Assembly (NCBI GenBank): GCA_030588935.1
Contig: JAUUWR010000010.1
Span: 1 to 16,480, forward strand
DNA from: a bacterium
GTDB lineage: Archaea > Nanobdellota > Nanobdellia > Pacearchaeales > GW2011-AR1
DNA length: 16,480 nucleotides
Direction: 5' to 3'
Shown here: positions 1 to 4,079 of the stretch, in pieces
Layout of the letters: every line of letters begins with the position of its first letter
Numbering within the stretch: the first letter of the stretch is position 1
The notes under the pieces: generated by a model
Database searches by the model: none
Told to the model about the DNA's origin: nothing
What the model saw: only the letters and a program-made list of their open reading frames with translations
Position numbers and translations under genes: made by a program

Positions 1-22
1 GCCCTATTTTTTCCTCTTCCAT
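1..22 (-). CDS. Start of a leftward gene cut by the window edge
   Basis: An ATG at 22-20 on the minus strand opens a frame reading MEEEKIG before the window ends. A TATA-like TTTTTAAATT lies at 43-52, centred about 26 bp upstream, the spacing seen for leaderless genes elsewhere in this window. Only seven codons are visible, so the product cannot be named, and the call rests on promoter spacing alone. Confidence 0.4.
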
Positions 23-42
23 ACCTATCTATCATTAGAAAG

Positions 43-52
43 TTTTTAAATT
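43..52 (-). promoter_or_regulatory. TATA-like box of the left-edge gene
   Basis: On the minus strand this reads AATTTAAAAA, centred about 26 bp upstream of the ATG at 22. This is the usual archaeal distance from TATA box to transcription start, implying an mRNA with almost no leader. Confidence 0.4.
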
Positions 53-70
53 CTTTCTTTAATGTTTCCT

Positions 71-175
71 ATATTCTTACAAATAATAAGCTTTTAATAT
101 GGGTTCATTTAGCTCTCTTAAGTGCTTTCTCTCTCGAATATCTCATCTTTAAAGCGTAATATGCATAAAGATTCC
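71..175. repeat. Dispersed intergenic palindrome, copy 1
   Basis: The left end reads ATATTCTTACAAATAATAAG and the right end, read on the opposite strand, GGAATCTTTATGCATATTAC followed by GCTTTAAAGATGAG. The two ends are therefore inverted versions of one motif. The 18 bp ATTCTTACAAATAATAAG recurs exactly in the copy at 1481-1596. AATATGGGTTCATTTAGC (18 bp) recurs exactly, inverted, in the copy at 16371-16451. The element fills the gap between the left-edge gene start and the first candidate RNA. Confidence 0.6.
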
Positions 176-356
176 AAAAAAATAAAATAAAATCCTAATA
201 AGACATCATTTCCTAGTAATATCCTTATCTAACATATATATTCTGGCTAAATAAAACTTATAAATCTACTTTTTGTAATTTCTAAGCGTCAAATAGTAGA
301 AAAATCAAAATTAAAAATATTACAAGTGTCATTAAACAGTTACAACATACCGAAAG

Positions 357-366
357 GTTTATATAC
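357..366 (+). promoter_or_regulatory. TATA box of candidate small RNA 1
   Basis: GTTTATATAC preceded by a purine-rich CGAAAG is one of the best archaeal TATA/BRE matches in the window. Its centre is about 25 bp upstream of position 387, where a foldable segment begins. No ORF of useful length follows on the plus strand, so the promoter probably serves a non-coding RNA. Confidence 0.5.
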
Positions 367-386
367 TAAATGCACTTATGTTTATT

Positions 387-459
387 ATCACCTCTTTTTC
401 CCCAGAAGAGTCAGGACATGCTTTTTTGCGTGACACCGGCTCCTCTAGGGTTTCGTGAT
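387..459 (+). ncRNA. Candidate structured small RNA 1 (about 73 nt)
   Basis: The segment starts about 25 bp after a strong TATA box and can close on itself. ATCAC (387-391) pairs with GTGAT (455-459). Inside are a 7-bp hairpin (392-398 with 404-410, loop TCCCC), a 5-bp hairpin (417-421 with 428-432, T6 loop) and a short one around 442-449. It is richer in G+C than its surroundings, as expected for a structured RNA in an AT-rich genome. It has no T-arm and no C/D box pair that I can see, so it matches no RNA class I recognise. AT-rich sequence follows. The helices were found by eye. Confidence 0.35.
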
Positions 460-537
460 TTATTATTTATTAATTTTAATCTATAACTAATATTATTAAA
501 AATTAGTAGAAATTATAGTTATTTAGTAAATAATAAA
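459..537. repeat. AT-only inverted repeat
   Basis: The arms at 459-473 and 523-537 are complementary at 14 of 15 positions and enclose about 49 bp. Both arms contain almost only A and T, so chance is a real alternative. It lies directly after candidate small RNA 1 and may act at its 3' end. Confidence 0.3.
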
Positions 538-587
538 ACCCAAATCTCTTCCCCAATACTCAAAATACCTAACTCTCCTACAGAAAT

Positions 588-597
588 CTTTTAAAAG
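588..597 (+). promoter_or_regulatory. TATA-like box of candidate small RNA 2
   Basis: TCTTTTAAAA is centred about 23-25 bp before position 615, the first base of the stem described next. No plus-strand ORF follows, so a non-coding transcript is the simplest reading. Confidence 0.4.
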
Positions 598-614
598 AAA
601 ATTCTTTGAAGATT

Positions 615-688
615 ATGTGCCTCGGGCTGTAAGATAAGCAAATCCTGTCTAGAATCAGGCACTACTTAAAAAGGGGCACATGTTTTTT
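615..688 (+). ncRNA. Candidate structured small RNA 2 with terminal stem and T-run
   Basis: A 9-bp stem joins 615-623 (ATGTGCCTC) to 673-681 (GGGGCACAT) with one T-G pair, and is followed by T6 at 683-688, a plausible archaeal terminator. Inside, CCTG (644-647) pairs with CAGG (656-659). The 5' arm GTGCCT (617-622) can alternatively pair with AGGCAC (657-662), so two exclusive folds are possible, a riboswitch- or attenuator-like arrangement. No ORF lies downstream on this strand, which favours a free-standing RNA. Family unknown; there is no tRNA T-arm. Confidence 0.4.
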
Positions 689-707
689 ATTTTATATTTT
701 AACTTAT

Positions 708-803
708 ATTCTTATGAATATTAAGTTCATACATTAGTAGATTTAGTGAGTTATTTTGTATAGCTTAATCATCTCATCTTCCAAACGTAACATTTTATAA
801 ATT
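708..803. repeat. Dispersed intergenic palindrome, copy 2
   Basis: The left end is ATTCTTATGAATATTAAG. The right end on the other strand is AATTTATAAAATGTTACG followed by TTTGGAAGATGAG. The right third, with the AT-rich stretch after it, matches the copy at 2101-2240 almost base for base (CTCATCTYCCAAACGTAA and onward). It lies between candidate RNA 2 and the 3' end of the eS27 gene. Confidence 0.6.
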
Positions 804-858
804 ATTGATATTATAATATAGTTATAAGTTAATCTCAATTCGTTTTTAAATTTATTTT

Positions 859-1080
859 TTATTCACTTTCCTCTTGTTTTGCCTCTAATTTAATAAACTC
901 AGTATAATGACACTTCCCGCAATACAATCTATCCTTTGCCTTCATTAAAAAAACTCCTGCACCGCATCTAGGACAACTTTTTTCTCTTATAACTTTATCT
1001 CCTTCAATTTTATAAAATTTATATTTTTTGGATGTCGGCTTATTCTTATGCGGTTTTTTACCTTTTGCTTCTTTTGCCAT
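859..1080 (-). CDS. rps27ae: Small ribosomal subunit protein eS27 (S27ae)
   Basis: A 73-aa zinc-ribbon protein of the small ribosomal subunit. A basic N-terminus (residues 1-22, rich in Lys) leads into a four-cysteine zinc site, C36-P-R-C39 and C54-G-K-C57, with the GAGVFLM and RLYCGKCHYTEF segments typical of archaeal S27ae. The length is at the upper end for the family because of an acidic tail (KQEESE). In archaea this gene usually follows that for eS24, as it does here, although a 56-aa membrane protein gene and two palindromic repeats separate them. The ATG at 1080 starts the conserved basic N-terminus, and no better start is visible. Family identity is clear from the cysteine spacing and flanking residues. 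Confidence 0.95.
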   Translation of the reverse strand: MAKEAKGKKPHKNKPTSKKYKFYKIEGDKVIREKSCPRCGAGVFLMKAKDRLYCGKCHYTEFIKLEAKQEESE

Positions 1081-1121
1081 TTTATTATTTGATCTTTTTT
1101 ATTTTTGTTATATTTTATTCT

Positions 1122-1195
1122 AGAATCTCTATAAATACTAAGCTCTGCGATTGACTTGCTTAGGCTCCTCATCTTTAAAGCTTAAGATTTTATTT
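1122..1195. repeat. Dispersed intergenic palindrome, copy 3
   Basis: The left end is AGAATCTCTATAAATACTAA followed by GCTC. The right end read on the other strand contains CTTAAGCTTTAAAGATGAGG. It matches the family consensus but is more degraded than other copies. It lies in the 193-bp gap upstream of the eS27 start. Confidence 0.45.
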
Positions 1196-1273
1196 ATTAT
1201 TAGTTATTTATCTATAATATTCTTGTAAATTACTAGTATTTATAAAATAAACTAAAAAAATAAGTTTTTAAAC

Positions 1274-1444
1274 TTATCCAAACCCACTAGTTCTTAAATA
1301 CAAACGAGAAAGAATCAACAAAACGATTATTCCTCCAGCAACCCATGCAAGCTTAATCAAAAACTTTTTTCTCTCAATCATCCATTGCTCAATTTCTTCA
1401 ATTTCTTTTTCAATAATATTTTCTTTTTTCTTTCTTTTTACCAT
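1274..1444 (-). CDS. Small single-pass membrane protein (56 aa), unknown function
   Basis: ATG at 1444-1442 opens a 56-codon frame ending at TAA 1276-1274. Residues 1-28 are highly charged (MVKRKKKENIIEKEIEEIE, then QWMIERKK), a predicted amphipathic helix. Residues about 29-50 form one transmembrane helix (FLIKLAWVAGGIIVLLILSR), followed by a short tail RTSGFG. The architecture, a charged cytoplasmic helix then a C-terminal anchor, recalls SecE/Sec61-gamma or other tail-anchored small proteins. I do not see the conserved SecE residues, so no family is assigned. A TATA-like TTTATAAAAT near 1461-1475 lies about 24 bp upstream, supporting this start and a leaderless transcript. It sits between the eS24 and eS27 genes. 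Confidence 0.7.
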   Translation of the reverse strand: MVKRKKKENIIEKEIEEIEQWMIERKKFLIKLAWVAGGIIVLLILSRLYLRTSGFG

Positions 1445-1480
1445 TATTTATCCAAGAAATTATATTTTATAAACATTTAC

Positions 1481-1596
1481 TTATTTTTTAACTGGAATTC
1501 TTACAAATAATAAGTTCTGTTGATGAGTTTGATTTAGCTCGCTTGAGCATCTTTCTCAAATCATCCCAGCTCCAGAACGTTTATTCTTATAAGATT
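1481..1596. repeat. Dispersed intergenic palindrome, copy 4
   Basis: Starts with TTATTTTTTAACTGGAAT (18 bp), shared exactly with the copy at 2101-2240. It continues with ATTCTTACAAATAATAAG, shared exactly with the copy at 71-175. The right end read inverted is AATCTTATAAGAATAAACG. It occupies the gap between the eS24 stop and the small membrane protein gene. Confidence 0.65.
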
Positions 1597-1629
1597 AGTA
1601 AGATATTTTTAAAATTATTATATCAAAGA

Positions 1630-2088
1630 TTAAGGCTCCTTAACCTCTTCTTCAGCCTGCTTGTGCTCTCCAACAGCTTTTTGTTCTTGTTCAGCTCTTT
1701 CTTCTACAGGAGCTTCTGTAGGTTTTGATTCAGGTTTTTCTTGAACCTGCTCAGATTTTTCTTCAACTGGCGCCCCAGTTTTTTCAGCAGATTTTTCTTC
1801 TTTAGCTTCTTCAACCTTAACTTCCTTTTTTCCAGCTTCTTTTTTCTTCTTCTGAACAAATTTCTCTAAATCTTTTTTAGAATCATAAACATAAGCATCA
1901 ATTTTAAACTCATGACTTCCAAAACCTCCTTTAATATTATAAACATCAATATTTTCCTCAGGTTTCCCAACTTGCTCAGAAACCTGCTTCTTCATTTCAT
2001 TAAAATTAGGATTTTTTTCAGCCTCCAAACTAAAACTAACCTCCTGTCTTTTCAATAAATCATTTCTAAAATCTTTTATTATTTTCAT
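1630..2088 (-). CDS. rps24e: Small ribosomal subunit protein eS24, with long acidic C-terminal extension
   Basis: A small-subunit ribosomal protein of 152 aa. Residues 1-95 form the S24e core: the N-terminal MKIIKDFRNDLLKRQEVSF, then KPEENIDVYNIKGGFGSHEF and AYVYDSKKDLEKF, all family hallmarks. Archaeal S24e is normally about 100 aa. Residues 96-152 are an added Glu/Lys/Pro-rich low-complexity tail containing an imperfect duplication (GAPVEEKSEQVQ and EAPVEERAEQEQ). The gene lies in the usual Rpo7 - Spt4 - eS24 - eS27 order. Promoter: AGTTAAAAAATAATA at roughly 2100-2113 is within 20 bp of the start, inside a palindromic repeat. The core identification is firm; the function of the tail is unknown. 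Confidence 0.93.
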   Translation of the reverse strand: MKIIKDFRNDLLKRQEVSFSLEAEKNPNFNEMKKQVSEQVGKPEENIDVYNIKGGFGSHEFKIDAYVYDSKKDLEKFVQKKKKEAGKKEVKVEEAKEEKSAEKTGAPVEEKSEQVQEKPESKPTEAPVEERAEQEQKAVGEHKQAEEEVKEP

Positions 2089-2100
2089 TTTATTTTTATA

Positions 2101-2240
2101 TTATTTTTTAACTGGAATCTTACAAAATATTACGCTTTGAAGAGGGCTTGTTTGCACTTGGGCATCTCATCTTTCGAATTTAAGCATTTCATCTTCTTAC
2201 TTACTCAAACTCATCTCCCAAACGTAATATTTTATAAATT
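2101..2240. repeat. Dispersed intergenic palindrome, copy 5
   Basis: The left end is GGAATCTTACAAAATATTAC followed by GCTTTGAAGAGGG. The right end read inverted is AATTTATAAAATATTACG followed by TTTGGGAGATGAG. This is the clearest example of the two ends mirroring each other. At about 140 bp it is the longest copy, with an extra CATCTC/CATTTCATC-rich centre. It fills the gap between the Spt4 stop and eS24 and overlaps the eS24 promoter region. Confidence 0.65.
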
Positions 2241-2269
2241 ATAAGTATTATAATATTTTGGAGTGATTC

Positions 2270-2455
2270 TCAGACCCTAATAGCATAAACACCTTTTTGA
2301 TTTATTTTTAATTGCTTTGCTAATTCAGATTTTTCAGGGTCAATAATTTCAACTTTACCTTTAAAAGTATTTGAAACATCTTTCTTCCCACACGATGGGC
2401 AAGTATCTCCCTCATAAATCAACTTACAATTCTTGCATGCTTTTTCTTTTGGCAT
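2270..2455 (-). CDS. spt4: Transcription elongation factor Spt4 (RpoE'')
   Basis: A 61-aa zinc-ribbon protein, normal for archaeal Spt4. In archaea it pairs with Spt5 (NusG homologue) and increases RNA polymerase processivity. The zinc ligands are C7-x2-C10 and C19-P-S-C22. The downstream KGKVEIIDPEKSELAKQL and the final KGVYAIRV are typical of the Spt4 beta-sheet that docks on Spt5. It starts 6 bp after the Rpo7 stop, so the two are cotranscribed. A GGGG run at the end of rpo7 could serve as a weak ribosome-binding site. No anomalies seen. Confidence 0.93.
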   Translation of the reverse strand: MPKEKACKNCKLIYEGDTCPSCGKKDVSNTFKGKVEIIDPEKSELAKQLKINQKGVYAIRV

Positions 2456-2461
2456 TTTATA

Positions 2462-3073
2462 TTATTTTTTTCCCCTCTTAACTTTTCCTTTCTTTTCAAC
2501 TTTTTCCTCTTTCACAGCCTTTTTAACACCAGCCTTTGCCTTCTTTTTCTCTTCCTTAATCCAATCCAACTTCCCCAATCCAGGCTGTCTCATTGTTAAT
2601 CCAATTTTTGGCATATCTCCTTTATAAGATAATGCAACAATTCGCGCTAAACAAGCATCATTTTTTTTCAAGAATTTCTTTGAGTCTTTTCCTAACAATG
2701 TATTTGTAGTTGAAAAACTTACATAATCATCCATTGTCTGACTTATATGAATCATTCCTTTCATAATCCCTAAATTTATAAAAGCGCCAAAATTAGTTAT
2801 CTCATCAATAATCCCAAAAACTAATTCCTGCAATTCTGGTTTCCAGACAATTAATTTAAATTTAGAGTTATAATAGGCAGCACCATCTCCTGGAATAATA
2901 ATTCCATCTCCAACTTCTAAAACAGAAATTACGCCGATAACTTCACCTATCTCTTTATCATGATAATCAGCATAAGTTTCCTGAAGCTGCTGGGCAACAG
3001 CGTCGCTGGTTTTGAGCCCAAATAACTTTGGCTCTACTCTTATGTAATCTTCAATATCAACAACATAGAACAT
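2462..3073 (-). CDS. rpo7: DNA-directed RNA polymerase subunit Rpo7 (RpoE1, Rpb7-like)
   Basis: A 203-aa stalk subunit of archaeal RNA polymerase, which pairs with Rpo4 and binds the emerging transcript. Residues 1-78 are the N-terminal tip domain (MFYVVDIEDYIRVEPKLFG, then GDGAAYYNSKFKLIVWKP). Residues 80-165 are an S1 RNA-binding domain (ELVFGIIDEITNFGAFINLG, GMIHISQ, KIGLTMRQPGLG). Residues 172-203 are a Lys-rich low-complexity extension not needed in the family, whose usual length is 180-195 aa. It heads the Spt4 - eS24 - eS27 series. A TATA box at 3098-3105 indicates a nearly leaderless mRNA. Confidence 0.95.
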   Translation of the reverse strand: MFYVVDIEDYIRVEPKLFGLKTSDAVAQQLQETYADYHDKEIGEVIGVISVLEVGDGIIIPGDGAAYYNSKFKLIVWKPELQELVFGIIDEITNFGAFINLGIMKGMIHISQTMDDYVSFSTTNTLLGKDSKKFLKKNDACLARIVALSYKGDMPKIGLTMRQPGLGKLDWIKEEKKKAKAGVKKAVKEEKVEKKGKVKRGKK

Positions 3074-3097
3074 GTTAGAATTATATGAAAAAATATA

Positions 3098-3105
3098 TTT
3101 ATAAA
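3098..3105 (-). promoter_or_regulatory. TATA box of the rpo7 operon
   Basis: On the minus strand CCTTTATAAATATA is centred about 28 bp before the rpo7 ATG at 3073, with an AACC stretch upstream that could form a BRE. Transcription would start near 3076, leaving almost no leader. Confidence 0.6.
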
Positions 3106-3139
3106 GGTTGTTATTCCTTAATCAAGTGCTTATGCTTGG

Positions 3140-3343
3140 TTATTCTTCCTTTGGCAGCCACTCCATTTTTATAACATAACCAACAGCTGTTTTACTGTTA
3201 CCAAATAATCTATCAACCCAATGTCCATATTTATCCAAAAGCAAACTGAAATTTTCAGAGCTATTTAATTGGATTCTTTCATTAGAAACTATAAAAAAAG
3301 CCCCGATAAGCATAAACAAAATAATAAACATTAAGATTTTCAT
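3140..3343 (-). CDS. Small membrane-anchored protein (67 aa), paralogue of the gene at 3547-3876
   Basis: Residues 1-20 are a hydrophobic N-terminal helix (MKILMFIILFMLIGAFFIVS), an uncleaved anchor or a signal peptide. The rest is soluble and ends in FGNSKTAVGYVIKMEW. This C-terminal block aligns without gaps to the neighbouring 109-aa protein at 12 of 27 positions (Y, W, F, N, KT, VG, IKM, W), so the two look like paralogues. GGTGA lies about 6 bp before the ATG on the minus strand, a credible ribosome-binding site. A small hairpin (AATCAAG/CTTGGTT, 3120-3141) overlaps the stop and could mark the transcript end. Function unknown. Confidence 0.7.
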   Translation of the reverse strand: MKILMFIILFMLIGAFFIVSNERIQLNSSENFSLLLDKYGHWVDRLFGNSKTAVGYVIKMEWLPKEE

Positions 3344-3388
3344 TTTTTCACCTTTTTTATTTATTTTGTTATAATTTTATTTTTATTG

Positions 3389-3473
3389 AAATTTTATAAA
3401 ATATTAAGCGCTTAATATAAGTTTTCTTTACGCTTAAGCTTCTCTTCTCCTTAACTTATATTCTTATAAGATT
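3389..3473. repeat. Dispersed intergenic palindrome, copy 6
   Basis: The left end is ATTTTATAAAATATTAAGCG. The right end read inverted is AAAATCTTATAAGAATATAA followed by GTTAAGGAGAAGAG, then GCTTAAGCG. The ends mirror each other and match the family. It lies between the two paralogous small membrane protein genes. Confidence 0.55.
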
Positions 3474-3505
3474 TTGGTATTATATAATATTTATATTATT
3501 AAATA

Positions 3506-3530
3506 GGCGAGCGAACAAAGTGAGCGAGCC
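3506..3530. repeat. GCGAGCGAA-type short repeat, copy 1
   Basis: A 25-bp G+C-rich island built from GAGCGA units (GGCGAGCGAACAAAGTGAGC then GAGCC). It matches 21 of 25 positions of the element at 4010-4034. It starts 17 bp past the stop of the 109-aa protein gene. It stands out against the AT-rich surroundings. Confidence 0.6.
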
Positions 3531-3546
3531 CAATATATTAATAATC

Positions 3547-3876
3547 TCAAACCTTCTCAGCTGCTATGTCTGTCTTATTAAAAAAACTAATATTTTTTGA
3601 AGAAGTCCAATCCATTTTAATTGCATTTCCCACAACAGTTTTCAAATTTTGAAAACTATTCCCAAGCCACCCAACATAGACTTTCGCAGAACTTAAAATT
3701 CCCTTAACTGTATTAAACTCCAATGAATTTTCTTTATAAACAAGGGCTACACTCGTATACAGGAATAATGCTGCAAATATTAACAATATAATCCAGACCT
3801 TATGCCTCATACGGTTCATTTTAAGAGCAATTAATGCAGCCCCAACCAAAATCGCTATTACTATCCAGCTTATCAT
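3547..3876 (-). CDS. Small membrane protein (109 aa), two N-terminal transmembrane helices
   Basis: Residues 2-19 and 28-46 form two transmembrane helices separated by a basic loop (KMNRMRHK). A soluble C-terminal part of about 60 residues follows. The segment VYVGWLGNSFQNLKTVVGNA then IKMDW is shared with the 67-aa protein encoded next downstream (12 of 27 identities, ending in IKM[DE]W), so this looks like a gene duplication with different membrane anchors. AAGGT lies upstream of the ATG as a weak ribosome-binding site. Family and function not recognised. Palindromic repeats lie on either side. Confidence 0.7.
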   Translation of the reverse strand: MISWIVIAILVGAALIALKMNRMRHKVWIILLIFAALFLYTSVALVYKENSLEFNTVKGILSSAKVYVGWLGNSFQNLKTVVGNAIKMDWTSSKNISFFNKTDIAAEKV

Positions 3877-3917
3877 TTTATCTTTTACCTTATTTAATTT
3901 TTATATTATTTATTTTG

Positions 3918-3990
3918 AAATCTTAAAGGATTATCGAGTTACTCAGATGAGGAGCTTAATTTTCTACTTCGAACCATAAATATTTTATCT
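3918..3990. repeat. Dispersed intergenic palindrome, copy 7 (degraded)
   Basis: Contains AAATCTTAAAGGATTATCGA and CAGATGAGGAGCTTAA, pieces of the family consensus in the expected order, but the right arm is poorly kept. It lies between the P-type ATPase stop and the 109-aa membrane protein gene. Confidence 0.35.
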
Positions 3991-4009
3991 ATTATTAGTT
4001 TATGAAACA

Positions 4010-4034
4010 GGCGAGCGAATGAAATGAGCGAACC
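4010..4034. repeat. GCGAGCGAA-type short repeat, copy 2
   Basis: A 25-bp element (GGCGAGCGAATGAAATGAGC then GAACC), identical to the 3506-3530 element at 21 of 25 positions. It lies 46 bp past the ATPase stop. Both copies therefore sit just downstream of a minus-strand gene. Confidence 0.6.
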
Positions 4035-4079
4035 TATATCATAATATAAGATTAAAACATATAAAAAGATTTGGGTTGT

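Noticed and set aside
387..459. Candidate RNA 1 as a tRNA or SRP RNA
   Set aside because: No T-arm or anticodon arm with the right loop, and the SRP domain IV tetraloop signature is missing. The GTCAGGACATGC similarity to SRP RNA is too short.
987..1172. A minus-strand frame across the eS27 start (61 codons)
   Set aside because: It overlaps the conserved eS27 N-terminus in another frame and covers a palindromic repeat; it has no family similarity.
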